From Prosthecodimorpha staleyi (GTDB taxonomy: Bacteria; Pseudomonadota; Alphaproteobacteria; Rhizobiales; Ancalomicrobiaceae): 64,000 bases of DNA. The notes below the pieces were generated by a model. That model was given only the letters and a program-made list of their open reading frames with translations, made no database searches and was not told the origin of the DNA. The translations under genes were made by a program, and so were the position numbers. Below are positions 37,290 to 46,689 of the stretch, piece after piece. The stretch's first letter is position 1. Every line of letters starts with the position of its first letter. The DNA lies in the NCBI RefSeq assembly GCF_018729455.1, contig NZ_JAHHZF010000002.1, forward strand, positions 432,595 through 496,594, given 5' to 3'.

Positions 37290-38924
37290 ATGGCTGCGGA
37301 AACGAACTGGTATGCGATCGATCTCGACAAGAATCCGGCCAATTTCCAGCCCCTGACGCCGCTGAGCTTCCTGGAACGCTCCGCCAAGGTGTTTCCCGAT
37401 CGCATTGCCATCATCCACGGCAAGGCCCGCACGAGCTATGCCGAGCTCTATGCCCGGTCCCGCCGGCTCGCCTCCGCGCTGGCCGCGCGCGGCATCGGCA
37501 AAGGCGATACCGTCTCGGTGATGCTGTCCAACACGCCGCCCATGCTGGAGGCCCACTACGGCGTGCCGATGTGCGGGGCGGTGCTGAACACGCTCAACAC
37601 CCGGCTCGACGCGCCGATCATCGCCTTCTCGCTCGATCATGCCGAGACCCGGGTGCTGATCACCGACCGCGAATTCTCCAAGGTGGTCGCCGAGGCGCTC
37701 GCGCTCGCCAAGCACAAGCCGATCGTGATCGACTATGACGATCTGGAATTCCCGCAGACCGGCGCGCGACTCGGCGAGATCGACTACGAGGCCTTCCTGG
37801 CCGGCGGCGATCCCGACTACGACTGGCAGATGCCGGCCGACGAGTGGGATGCCATCTCGCTCAACTACACTTCCGGCACCACCGGCAACCCGAAAGGCGT
37901 CGTCTACCATCATCGCGGTGCCGCGCTGCTTGCGCAGGGCAACGTGATCACCGCCTCGATGCGCAAGCATCCGGTCTATCTCTGGACCCTGCCGATGTTC
38001 CACTGCAACGGCTGGTGCTTCACCTGGTCGCTGTCGGTGGTCGCCGGCACCCATGTCTGCCTGCGCTGGGTGCGGGCCGGCGCGATCTGGGAGGCGCTTG
38101 CCGAACATGGCGTGACGCATCTGTGCGGCGCGCCGATCGTCATGTCGACGCTGCTCAACGCGCCCGCCGCAGAGAAGCGCACGCTCTCCAACACCGTCGA
38201 ATTCTACACCGCCGCCGCGCCGCCGCCGGAGGCGGTGCTCGCCGCCATGGCCGAGGCCGGCTTCAACGTGACCCATCTCTACGGGCTGACGGAAACCTAC
38301 GGCCCCGCAGTGGTCAACGACTGGAAATCCGAGTGGGACGCGCTCGACGGCGCCGCCCGGGCCGGCAAGAAGGCGCGTCAGGGCGTGCGCTATGCCGCGC
38401 TCGAGGCGCTCACCGTGATGGATCCCGAGACCATGACCCCCGTTCCGGCCGACGGCCAGACCATGGGCGAGGTCATGTTCCGCGGCAACGTCGTGATGAA
38501 GGGCTACCTCCGCAACAAGAAGGCGACCGACGACGCCTTCGCGGGCGGCTGGTTCCATTCCGGCGATCTCGGCGTGATCCATCCCGACGGCTACATCCAG
38601 CTGAAGGACCGCTCCAAGGACATCATCATCTCCGGTGGCGAGAACATCTCGTCGATCGAGGTCGAGGACGCGCTCTACAAGCATCCGGCCGTGCAGGCCG
38701 CCGCCGTCGTGGCGCGCCCGGACGAGAAATGGGGCGAGACGCCCTGCGCCTTCGTCGAACTGAAGCCGAATGCGGAGACCACCGCCGACGACATCATGCA
38801 GTGGTGCCGGCAGCATCTCGCCGCCTTCAAATGCCCGCGCACGGTGGTGTTCACCGAACTGCCCAAGACCTCCACCGGCAAGGTGCAGAAGTTCCGCCTG
38901 CGCGAGATGGCCAAGGCCTTGTGA
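37290..38924 (+). CDS. acyl-CoA synthetase (AMP-binding; DmdB/medium-chain type)
   Basis: A 544-residue adenylate-forming ligase: LNYTSGTTGNPKGVVYHHRGA (ATP loop), FHCNGWCFTWSL, LYGLTETYGPAVV, GWFHSGDLGVIHPDGYIQLKDRSKDIIISGGENIS and the catalytic lysine in TSTGKVQKFRLRE. The FHCNGW ... GLTETYGP pattern is the subgroup that includes 3-methylmercaptopropionate-CoA ligase (DmdB) and medium-chain acyl-CoA ligases. Start ATG at 37290 with GGGAG nine bases before it; 37272 would add six residues. Confidence 0.85.
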   Translation: MAAETNWYAIDLDKNPANFQPLTPLSFLERSAKVFPDRIAIIHGKARTSYAELYARSRRLASALAARGIGKGDTVSVMLSNTPPMLEAHYGVPMCGAVLNTLNTRLDAPIIAFSLDHAETRVLITDREFSKVVAEALALAKHKPIVIDYDDLEFPQTGARLGEIDYEAFLAGGDPDYDWQMPADEWDAISLNYTSGTTGNPKGVVYHHRGAALLAQGNVITASMRKHPVYLWTLPMFHCNGWCFTWSLSVVAGTHVCLRWVRAGAIWEALAEHGVTHLCGAPIVMSTLLNAPAAEKRTLSNTVEFYTAAAPPPEAVLAAMAEAGFNVTHLYGLTETYGPAVVNDWKSEWDALDGAARAGKKARQGVRYAALEALTVMDPETMTPVPADGQTMGEVMFRGNVVMKGYLRNKKATDDAFAGGWFHSGDLGVIHPDGYIQLKDRSKDIIISGGENISSIEVEDALYKHPAVQAAAVVARPDEKWGETPCAFVELKPNAETTADDIMQWCRQHLAAFKCPRTVVFTELPKTSTGKVQKFRLREMAKAL

Positions 38925-39673
38925 CGCATCGCGGCGGGGCGGTCGCGGGCCTGGCCGCAACCGATCGCCCCTCTGCCCGGCGCCGCAGGATCGATATCCA
39001 GACCCACGCTGCGGCTCCGCCGGGCCGCCGCTGCGGATCGGTGGCGCCGGCCGTATCGCGCCGCTGGCCGTGGGTTGTCGTCCGTTCGCCGGTCATCGCT
39101 GCGCGAAGAGCGCACGCCCGGTGACCGTTCGAGACGTCGGCATGGCTCCGACGGCCCATGCCTCGACGGGCCCGTCAAATCGCCATCCGCTGACGGCGAC
39201 CACAGGCTCGCATCCGGCGGCGATCCGGCCCCGCGCTGCCCGTTGACATGACGACGCACAGCCGCTCCGGAGGGCCCGGCCGGCAATGACCGGACAACGC
39301 TCCGCAAACGGCCGCGCATGATCTCTCGGTCAGAGAGCTGCGAACGATCCTGATGATGGTTCGAACGTTCGATCGATGAGGGTTGAAGCGTTCACAATGC
39401 CCTGATCGCACCGAGCAGGTCCCAAGGGCCCGACCGCCGAGAGAACAGGTGTACCCGAACGGAGGGATGAGCCGCCCAAGACCGGGATGCCGGCCGTATA
39501 CGGCCCTCGCCTGCACCGACCACGAGCCCGGCGATCCTCGCCGTCCGGGCTCGACACTGCGTCCTGAAGGAATTGTTCCGCTTTGACCCGACCTTCGGAT
39601 TGACCGAGCGATCGTCCGGTTCAGAGCCTTCAGGATTCGATATCGGGCAACCGACGGTCGCCGATCGGCATCG
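38925..39673. other. 750 bp gene-free region
   Basis: No frame with a ribosome-binding site or genome-like codon use. It holds a perfect 12-bp palindrome TCGAACGTTCGA (39361-39372), a CTCTC-GGTC-AGAGAG hairpin at about 39323-39338 and otherwise mixed sequence of slightly lower GC. It may contain promoter or operator sites, but nothing is assignable. Confidence 0.4.
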
Positions 39674-39853
39674 TCAGTGGACCGTGACGCCGATCCTCAG
39701 TCGATTGATTTCATCCTTCAGCAGCAGCTTGCGCCGCTTGAGGTCCGCGATTTCCAGGGAATCGGAGCTGGGATGGGTCATGGCGTCGCGCAATTCGGTC
39801 TCAAGAGCCTGATGGCGGCGCTTCAACTCTGCAAGATGCGATTCGATGGACAT
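39674..39853 (-). CDS. YdcH family protein (DUF465)
   Basis: A 59-residue DUF465 protein (MSIESHLAELKRRHQALETELRDAMTHPSSDSLEIADLKRRKLLLKDEINRL), almost wholly coiled coil. Start at 39853 has a GGAGG site. Tandem or divergent YdcH genes beside purE are typical of Hyphomicrobiales; function is unknown. Confidence 0.9.
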   Translation of the reverse strand: MSIESHLAELKRRHQALETELRDAMTHPSSDSLEIADLKRRKLLLKDEINRLRIGVTVH

Positions 39854-40233
39854 GCTGTAAGCCTCCCATGTTCGCAGGACTTGACGAAGCGAGCATGACA
39901 CAACGCGTCAGGCCCGCAAGGTTGGATGTGGGGTTTTTTCGCCGGCGCACCACCCCGTCCCCGAAAATTCGTGGTTCACGAATCGCTAACGTCGCGGCGC
40001 CCTGGCTGGCGCGATCGGAGTCCCCTTTTTTCAACGGCCGGGTTATGATGTTTCATATGTCGAGCCGCCTCCCAGAAGGGGACGCGGTGGGCCGCCGCAC
40101 CGGTTCCGTGGATCTGTGACACGGGCGCCGGCCGAGCCGGCGGCCGGATCGGCAGGAGCGCCGGACGGCCCGACTTCTCGCGCCGTCCGAAGGGGTTGGC
40201 AGGCACGGAAGACCGGAAAGACGCGGCGCGCAG
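39854..40233. other. divergent intergenic region between the two YdcH genes
   Basis: 380 bp with an AT-rich centre (40020-40065, includes TTTTTTCAACGG and TATGATGTTTCATATG). Probably carries both promoters; no gene or structured RNA was identified. Confidence 0.4.
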
Positions 40234-40440
40234 ATGACCGACGAGGAAGAAGAGGATGTCCGCCGGGAACTCGGGCGGCTCCGGCAGGAACACCGCGATC
40301 TCGACACGGCCATCGATGCCCTGGTGGTGACCGCCCGCGGCGACCATCTCACCATTCAGCGGCTCAAGAAGCGCAAGCTGTCGATCCGGGATCGCATCCA
40401 GCACCTTGAGGATCGGCTGGTTCCGGACATCATCGCCTGA
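40234..40440 (+). CDS. YdcH family protein (DUF465), second copy
   Basis: A 68-residue acidic coiled-coil protein (MTDEEEEDVRRELGRLRQEHRDLDTAI ... IQRLKKRKLSIRDRIQHLEDRLVPDIIA). It shares the RLKKRKL-R-I signature with the divergent copy and precedes purE by 156 bp. Function unknown. Confidence 0.88.
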   Translation: MTDEEEEDVRRELGRLRQEHRDLDTAIDALVVTARGDHLTIQRLKKRKLSIRDRIQHLEDRLVPDIIA

Positions 40441-40596
40441 GGACGGGCGATCGCCGGCCGGCCTCGGTCCCGAACGGCATCCGGGACCGGCAGCGCGACC
40501 TCGGGGGCCTGTTCGCCCACCGCGGCGCCTTGCCGCCACTTCGGCGATTGTCTATAGAGCGCGCTTTCCGGGCCTTGGGGCCTTTCGGGGGTGACG

Positions 40597-41094
40597 ATGG
40601 CCGAGAAAGCGCCGCCCGTGGCGATCATCATGGGCAGTCAATCCGACTGGGATTGCATGCGCCACACGGCCGAGACGCTCGACGCGCTCGGCATCGCCCA
40701 TCACGCCCGGATCGTCTCCGCCCATCGGACTCCGGACCGCCTCTATCGCTTCGCCAAGGGCGCCAAGCAGGCCGGCTACAAGGTGATCATCGCCGGGGCC
40801 GGGGGCGCCGCCCACCTGCCCGGCATGACCGCCGCGCTGACGCCGCTGCCGGTCTTCGGCGTTCCGGTCGAATCCCGCGTCCTGAAGGGCGTCGACAGCC
40901 TGCATTCCATCGTCCAGATGCCGGCCGGCATCCCCGTCGGCACGCTGGCGATCGGCAAGGCCGGCGCCGTGAATGCCGCGCTTCTGGCTGCGGCCGTGCT
41001 GGCGCTCGGCGACGAGGCACTGGCGGATCGGCTCGATGCCTGGCGCGCCCGCCAGACCGAAGCCGTCGCCGATCTGCCGGTCGACCTCGCATGA
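40597..41094 (+). CDS. purE: N5-carboxyaminoimidazole ribonucleotide mutase PurE
   Basis: Purine biosynthesis enzyme that converts N5-CAIR to CAIR, using the product of PurK. The 165 residues contain [21 protein letters not shown], the active-site [21 protein letters not shown] and GVPVESR, all class I PurE marks. An in-frame GTG six bases earlier is possible. It overlaps purK by 4 nt. Confidence 0.97.
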   Translation: MAEKAPPVAIIMGSQSDWDCMRHTAETLDALGIAHHARIVSAHRTPDRLYRFAKGAKQAGYKVIIAGAGGAAHLPGMTAALTPLPVFGVPVESRVLKGVDSLHSIVQMPAGIPVGTLAIGKAGAVNAALLAAAVLALGDEALADRLDAWRARQTEAVADLPVDLA

Positions 41095-42182
41095 CCCGCC
41101 CGGCCGCATCTGCCGGCGCCCTCCGGATCGGTATTCTCGGTGGCGGGCAGCTCGGTCGCATGATGGCCTTGGCGGCCGCACGCCTGGGCATCGCCACCCG
41201 CATCCTGTGCCCCGACCCGAAGAGCCCGGCCTTCGACGTGACCTCCGACATCGTGGTCGCCGACTACGAAGACGAGGCCGCGCTGACCCGCTTCGCCGAG
41301 GGCCTGGATGCCGTCACCTACGAGTTCGAGAATGTTCCGGCCGCCACCGCTGCCTTCCTGGCTGCGCGCGTCCCGGTCCGCCCCGGTACCCGGGCACTCG
41401 CCATCGCGCAGGACCGTCTGCCGGAGAAGACCTTCCTGGCCGAATGCGGCATCCCGACCGCTCCGTTCCGGGCCGTCGACGACCGCCCCGGGCTCGAGGC
41501 CGCGCTCGGCGAGATCGGCTATCCGGCCGTTCTGAAGACGCGGCGCATGGGCTACGACGGCAAGGGCCAAGCCAAGATCGCTCGCCCCGAGGATGCCGAC
41601 GCGGCCTTCGCGGCGATGAAGGGCGCACCCGCAATTCTCGAGGGCTGGGTGCCCTTCTCGCGCGAGATCTCGGTCCTGACCGTGCGCGGTCTCGACGGCA
41701 GCCTCGCCTCGTTCGACATCCCGGAGAACGAGCACCGCGACCATATTCTCAAGTATTCGCGCGTGCCGGCGCGGCTCAATGCCGGCACAGCGGCGGGAGC
41801 GCGCGCCATCGGCGAGACCGTGGCGGCGCAGCTCGACTATGTCGGCGTGCTGGCGGTCGAGCTCTTCGTGGTCGAGGCCGATGGCCGGGAGCGGCTGGTC
41901 GCCAACGAGATCGCGCCGCGGGTGCACAATTCCGGCCATTGGACCGAGACCGCCTGCGTCGTCTCGCAGTTCGAGGCGCATATGCGCGCGGTCGCCGGCC
42001 TGCCGATCGGCGATCTTGCCCGCCATTCCGACGTGGTGATGGAGAATCTGATCGGCGACGATGTGGCCCGCATGGCGGCGATTCTCGCCGAACCGGGCGC
42101 CAGCCTGCATCTCTACGGCAAGCACGAGGTGCGGGCCGGCCGCAAGATGGGCCACGTCAACCGCATCGCGCCGCGCCGGTGA
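41091..42182 (+). CDS. purK: 5-(carboxyamino)imidazole ribonucleotide synthase PurK
   Basis: ATP-grasp enzyme making N5-CAIR from AIR, ATP and bicarbonate. The 363 residues show [45 protein letters not shown] (ATP-grasp) and [19 protein letters not shown] [18 protein letters not shown] near 285. Start ATG overlaps the purE stop (ATGA). Confidence 0.97.
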   Translation: MTRPAASAGALRIGILGGGQLGRMMALAAARLGIATRILCPDPKSPAFDVTSDIVVADYEDEAALTRFAEGLDAVTYEFENVPAATAAFLAARVPVRPGTRALAIAQDRLPEKTFLAECGIPTAPFRAVDDRPGLEAALGEIGYPAVLKTRRMGYDGKGQAKIARPEDADAAFAAMKGAPAILEGWVPFSREISVLTVRGLDGSLASFDIPENEHRDHILKYSRVPARLNAGTAAGARAIGETVAAQLDYVGVLAVELFVVEADGRERLVANEIAPRVHNSGHWTETACVVSQFEAHMRAVAGLPIGDLARHSDVVMENLIGDDVARMAAILAEPGASLHLYGKHEVRAGRKMGHVNRIAPRR

Positions 42183-42600
42183 CCCGCCCAAGGCCGGGGC
42201 GGCTCGGCCGGTCGTTAATGCCGGTGGACAGAGCCGGCGGACTCTGGTAGCAAGTCCTGGATTTCGAGCGACGCGAAAGCGGCGCCGGGACGTCTATTAC
42301 CGAGCAATTGGCCCTCAACGGTCCTTTGCCCGAATGACAGCCCAACGAAATCGGCAACCCGGTGCCAGACCCGAGACACCCGCCGGATCGACGGCGGGCG
42401 GCGATCGCGGGTGACCGGCGGAACGAAACCCGTTCCCGAAGCGACTTCTGACCGGTGCGGCTCGCCGCCGCTCTGGCAAAGGCGTCCGGCCGGTTTTCCG
42501 GCGGGTCGCGACCATTCAACCGCGTCCTGATCGGGTCACCGCTCGGGATGGAAACGATCACGGTCCCGCCGGGACCGAGCAAAGACAAGGGATCCGACGC
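42183..42600. other. gene-free region upstream of rpsU
   Basis: 418 bp with no supported gene; must carry the rpsU promoter and leader. No hairpin with a U tract was seen. Confidence 0.4.
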
Positions 42601-42846
42601 GTGCAGGTTCTCGTTCGCGACAACAATGTCGACCAGGCTCTGAAGGCGCTGAAGAAGAAGATGCAGCGTGAGGGCATCTTCCGTGAGATGAAGCTCCGCG
42701 GCCATTACGAGAAGCCCTCCGAGAAGAAGGCCCGCGAGCGGGCCGAGGCGGTTCGTCGCGCGCGCAAGCTGGCCCGCAAGCGCGCCCAGCGCGAAGGCCT
42801 GATCCCCGGCAAGCCGGCCGTCACCCCGGCTCCGGGCAAGCGCTGA
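42601..42846 (+). CDS. rpsU: 30S ribosomal protein S21 (bS21)
   Basis: An 81-residue basic ribosomal protein beginning at GTG with AAGGGA upstream: [56 protein letters not shown]. The C-terminal extension ([16 protein letters not shown]) is typical of alphaproteobacteria. Confidence 0.97.
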   Translation: MQVLVRDNNVDQALKALKKKMQREGIFREMKLRGHYEKPSEKKARERAEAVRRARKLARKRAQREGLIPGKPAVTPAPGKR

Positions 42847-43331
42847 CGCCGCAAGGCCGGCACATCATCGGACCGGCATGGACCATGCCGGCCGAACGCT
42901 CGGCGTTCCGATGTCGTCGGCACGGCGGCCATTCAGACACGCCGATGGGCGTGCGGGCGGGCGTCAGGCTGATGTCCGTTTCGCATCCGAGTCGTGGCAG
43001 CGCCTTGCCGCTGCGATTTGGTCATGGCGACACCGCGGCGCGTCCCCTATCGATCTTGGCCGCGCCGGCATCAGCCGTCGGCGCGGTCTTGCTTTTCGGG
43101 GCGGGGAATTCGATTCCGCCGGCTTGCTCCCGGCAGTCGCCCCCGCTTCGCGACGAGACGCACGTCCGTCGAAAGGCTGGCTGCAGCGGTTTTCGATTTG
43201 CCAGCCGCGACCGGGCAAGTACGCTCCCTGTCTGCCGGATTGCGATTTCGGGCCGGATCGACACAATCGCCCCACGCCCGACATGATCCTCTGGTCCGTT
43301 CAGCCCCCACGGGCTACACCCGAGAGACGCC
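42847..43331. other. gene-free region between rpsU and TPR lipoprotein
   Basis: 485 bp. Starts with the hairpin at 42873-42891; beyond it I see no gene with a ribosome-binding site and no structured RNA. GC is slightly lower toward 43000-43250. Confidence 0.4.
42873..42891 (+). terminator. hairpin downstream of rpsU
   Basis: CCGGCAT-GGACC-ATGCCGG, 26 bp after the rpsU stop; no U tract, so a weak or Rho-assisted terminator. Confidence 0.5.
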
Positions 43332-44288
43332 ATGCCCCGATCTGAGAGCCCCGTGACGCGAATTGGCCCTTCCAGCGGCTGCAACCCGACTGGTCCCGTG
43401 CCGGATGGTGCAATCGGCATCCGCACCGGTTGGGCGCGGCGCGCCAAGGCCTTCGGCATTGTCCTGGCGGCACCCCTCCTGCTGACCGGCTGTATTTCCG
43501 GGCCGGGCTTCGGCGGGTCCGGCGTGATCTCGACCGTTCCGGGTGCGGAGAGCGATCCGGGCTCGGTCGCCGGCGCCCAGGCCAATATCGCCTCGCTGTC
43601 CGAAGTGGTCCGCGCCAATCCGCGCGACGCCGGCGCGCTCAACGTGCGCGGCACCGCCTATGCACGCGCAGGGGCCAACAGCGAGGCGCTGCAGGATTTC
43701 TCCAACGCCATCACGATCGACCCGCGCCTCTATCAGGCCTATGCCAATCGCGCCCTGGTGCTGCGCCGGCTCGGCAAGCTCGATCTCGCCATTGCCGACT
43801 TCACGCGTGCGATCGAGATCAATCCGAACTACGATCAGGCCTATGTCGGCCGCGCCAACGTCTACCGCCAGACCAATCGCGCCGATCTCGCGCTGGCGGA
43901 TTTCGCAGCCGCCATCCAGATCAACGGCCAGAATCCGGGCGCCTATCATGACCGCGGACTGATCTACCAGCTGCGCGGCGACCATCAGGCGGCGATCAAC
44001 GATTTCTCGGCGGCCATCGAGCGCGACGCCACGGCGCCGGAACCCTGGAACGGGCGCGGCCTGTCCAAGCTTGCGACCGGCGATTCCAAGGGCGCGCTGG
44101 ACGATTTCAATGCCGCACTGAATCTCAACAAGAACTATGCCGATGCCTGGCTCAATCGCGGCATGGTGCAGGAGCAGCTCGGCAATCGCGACGACGCCCG
44201 CGCTGCCTGCCAACGCGCCCTGTCGCTGTCGCCGGGCTCGGCGGTAGCCCGGGCCTGCGTCCAGCGCACCGGCGGCGTGGCGGGCTGA
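43332..44288 (+). CDS. tetratricopeptide-repeat lipoprotein (NlpI-like)
   Basis: A 318-residue outer-membrane lipoprotein candidate: N-terminal signal with lipobox LLTGC (Cys near residue 53 after an unusually long N-region of about 40 residues), then six TPR units (about 97-300) such as QAYANRALVLRRLGKLDLAIADFTRAIEIN and GAYHDRGLIYQLRGDHQAAINDFSAAIE. TPR lipoproteins like NlpI scaffold peptidoglycan hydrolases. An internal start nearer the hydrophobic segment is likely (e.g. MARRAKAF region has no ATG), so the true start is uncertain. Confidence 0.85.
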   Translation: MPRSESPVTRIGPSSGCNPTGPVPDGAIGIRTGWARRAKAFGIVLAAPLLLTGCISGPGFGGSGVISTVPGAESDPGSVAGAQANIASLSEVVRANPRDAGALNVRGTAYARAGANSEALQDFSNAITIDPRLYQAYANRALVLRRLGKLDLAIADFTRAIEINPNYDQAYVGRANVYRQTNRADLALADFAAAIQINGQNPGAYHDRGLIYQLRGDHQAAINDFSAAIERDATAPEPWNGRGLSKLATGDSKGALDDFNAALNLNKNYADAWLNRGMVQEQLGNRDDARAACQRALSLSPGSAVARACVQRTGGVAG

Positions 44289-44322
44289 GGCCCGCCGCCG
44301 CGGACGGCTTCCGTCTGCGCGG

Positions 44323-45876
44323 TCAATTCGCGGCAAGCCTGCCGGAGCGGACCTCGGCATTCCCCTTTGCCGACAGCACCAGCACCAGCGCGTCCGGACC
44401 CACGGCCATGCGCTCGGCATCGAGCGAGCGCACCGAACCGGTGACATAGGCATCGGCCGACAGCTGCCGGGTCATGGCCTTGCCGGCCTTGGTGAGAGCC
44501 GCCGCGTGCAGCGCCGTGAAATCATATTCAAGGCTCTCGCGCAGGATCGCCTTGACCGGGTCCGCCCGCAGGATCGCGGCCAGCAGGTCGACCGGCGCGT
44601 TGTCGGTGCTGCTGAAGACGTCGAACTCGGCGAGCGATACTCGCTTGCGTTGATTGTCGAAGGTCACCGCAGCGGTCAGCCAGATCGTTCCCCTTGTATC
44701 GAAGAGGGTGGACGGGGCATCCGCGTCGAGCGTCACGCCGACGGCCAGACGCCGCGCCGTGGTTTGATGGATCTGCACTTTCCTGAAAGTCACCGCCACC
44801 GTGCCGACCTGGGGAACTTCGATGTCGCGTCGGGTTCCGACCTTGAGGGCCTTCTCGGCCAGGGTGGCGAGAGCCGGAAAATCGGCCGTGACCGGGACCG
44901 AGAAGGCGAAGCCCGGTTCCGGCACGGACTTCTGCAACGTCGGCAGGGGCGTCGGCTCGGCGGCGGCGGGCCGCTCGCCGACGAAGGTCGCCGAATCCCC
45001 CGTCAGCATGATGTTCGTGGTCAGGTTTCGCCCCTCGATGCGCAGGCCGTCGAAACCGACGCTGCGCGGCGCAAGGCGCAGCCAGATATCGGGGGCGTTG
45101 CCGATTTGCACCACCGCATGCGCCGCCCGCCATCCCCGCTCGGCCATTGCCCGGACATCAACCTTGGCCAGCAGCTCGGGTATCTTCGCCTTGAACGACT
45201 CGATCGCCTCCCGGATCTTCGGATCGACCTTGCTGGCGAAGGTGATGCGGAAGCCGAGCACGTCGACGCCGATGCGGTCGGTCCAGGCATAATCGGCTTC
45301 GACCGTGGCGGTCGGGGTCCAGTCGCCGCCGATATCCGCCTTGACCGACGCCGATGCGGTGACCGAACCGGTCGCGGTCTCGCGGATATGCTTGCCGATG
45401 TCGCCGCGGCCCCGCACCCGGATGGTGGCGGAGACCGGCAGGGTGACGGCGATCCGGTCGCCCTGGCCCGCCGCGACCGCGATGGTGCCGCGATCGACCG
45501 CGCCGTCGATATGGCAGTCGATCTCGGGCGAGACCTTGGTCTTGAACCGCTTGGCGCAGCCACCGTTGAACGGGTTCGGAACGATGCACTCGTCGACCCA
45601 CTTGGCCGGAACGCAGGCATTCCGGTCCTCGTCGACGGCATGGAGGCGCGACGGGACCTGCTGGTTCAGCTTCGCCTGCAGATCGTCCAGCGAGATCGTG
45701 ACCGGGACCACGAGCGCGGACGTGCCGGACGGCAGATCCTCGCGTTCCGTCGTGACGGGCGGACCATGGTAGGTCGCCTGCGCCGCGCGCCAATAGCCGT
45801 AGGCCACGCCCGTAACCGCAATCGCGGCGATCAGGATCGCCGCCCGCCGTATCGGAAACCTGCCTCCGACCGACAT
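44323..45876 (-). CDS. DUF4403 family protein
   Basis: A 517-residue membrane-anchored protein: short N-terminal helix (AAILIAAIAVTGVAYGYW, about 12-30), then an exported beta-rich region with the DUF4403 pattern (SALVVPVTISLDDLQAKLNQQVPSRLHAVDEDRNACV; LRIEGRNLTTNIMLTGDSATFV; KAILRESLEYDFTALH). DUF4403 proteins resemble lipid-transfer TULIP-like folds; no function is established. It is convergent with the TPR gene. Confidence 0.82.
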   Translation of the reverse strand: MSVGGRFPIRRAAILIAAIAVTGVAYGYWRAAQATYHGPPVTTEREDLPSGTSALVVPVTISLDDLQAKLNQQVPSRLHAVDEDRNACVPAKWVDECIVPNPFNGGCAKRFKTKVSPEIDCHIDGAVDRGTIAVAAGQGDRIAVTLPVSATIRVRGRGDIGKHIRETATGSVTASASVKADIGGDWTPTATVEADYAWTDRIGVDVLGFRITFASKVDPKIREAIESFKAKIPELLAKVDVRAMAERGWRAAHAVVQIGNAPDIWLRLAPRSVGFDGLRIEGRNLTTNIMLTGDSATFVGERPAAAEPTPLPTLQKSVPEPGFAFSVPVTADFPALATLAEKALKVGTRRDIEVPQVGTVAVTFRKVQIHQTTARRLAVGVTLDADAPSTLFDTRGTIWLTAAVTFDNQRKRVSLAEFDVFSSTDNAPVDLLAAILRADPVKAILRESLEYDFTALHAAALTKAGKAMTRQLSADAYVTGSVRSLDAERMAVGPDALVLVLSAKGNAEVRSGRLAAN

Positions 45877-46195
45877 GGGATCGTTCTCCCTTCACGGCGC
45901 CGACCTGTCGGGGACCGGCCCCGCCGCACCGGCGGGACCGTGCGGATGCGCATCCGATCACGCCGCATCGCTTCGCCAAGGCCGGCACGGAGCTCGACCA
46001 TGCCGCAAAGGAATCGGACCTGGAAGGGGCATGCGACGCGTCGTATCGGCCGGGATGGCGTCAAACGCCCCCCGCTTGCAGATCCATCCTGCCGCAATCA
46101 AGAGAAATGTCCAGCGGCGACGCTTCGCCCGGGCGCCGAGGCACGGGACGGGGCCCCTGTCGGCGCCTCCCCTGCCCGGCAATCCGATCGCCCCG
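45877..46195. other. gene-free region between DUF4403 and cytochrome c genes
   Basis: 319 bp. No supported gene. The minus-strand end downstream of the cytochrome c gene has no clear U-tract terminator. Confidence 0.4.
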
Positions 46196-46579
46196 TCAGC
46201 GGCCCGAGACGAGGTAGGAGACGATCGAGGCCCGCAGGGCGTCGTCGGCGCTGCCTTCGTATTTCATGGTTCCGCCCGGCACGACGGCTTTCGGATTGCG
46301 GATATAGGCGTCGATCCGGGCCGCGCTCCAGGGCGTGCCGTTGGCCTTCATGGCATCCGAATAGTTGGCGAAGCCGGCGGCCGTTCCGGGCTTGCGGCCG
46401 ATCACACCGGCGAGGCTAGGCCCCTTCTTGTTCTTGCCCGGCGTGACGGAATGGCAATCGCCGCATTCCTGATCGAAGGCCGATGCGCCGCTGGCATGGG
46501 CAGCCGTCGGCACGCCGAGGAGGCCGGGTCCGGCCGCGACGAGACTGCCGGCCAGGACGAGAGATGCGATGCGACCCAT
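46196..46579 (-). CDS. periplasmic monoheme cytochrome c (mitochondrial/c2 type)
   Basis: A 127-residue soluble electron carrier. The signal peptide (LVLAGSLVAAGPGLLGVPTAAHA) precedes a class I cytochrome c domain with the heme motif C39-G-D-C42-H43, PSLAGVIGRKPG around 54-66, and the probable axial Met105 in PGGTMKY. It is the last gene of a minus-strand run after the cytochrome-porin (110 bp gap) and probably carries electrons between the porin and the membrane cytochrome b. Confidence 0.93.
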   Translation of the reverse strand: MGRIASLVLAGSLVAAGPGLLGVPTAAHASGASAFDQECGDCHSVTPGKNKKGPSLAGVIGRKPGTAAGFANYSDAMKANGTPWSAARIDAYIRNPKAVVPGGTMKYEGSADDALRASIVSYLVSGR

Positions 46580-46689
46580 GATGCGTCTCCGAATGTGAGA
46601 TCTGAAGTCCGTGATGGGATCCGCCGGTCGGCGGGCGGCCCCGAGACCCGGTCGCCCGCGGCGGCCGGGGCGCTTGCGCGGCGTATCCG

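Noticed and set aside
44506..46419. 637-residue plus-strand open frame
   Set aside because: It is antisense to the DUF4403 gene with Arg/Gly/Asp-rich composition and no domain or ribosome-binding site.
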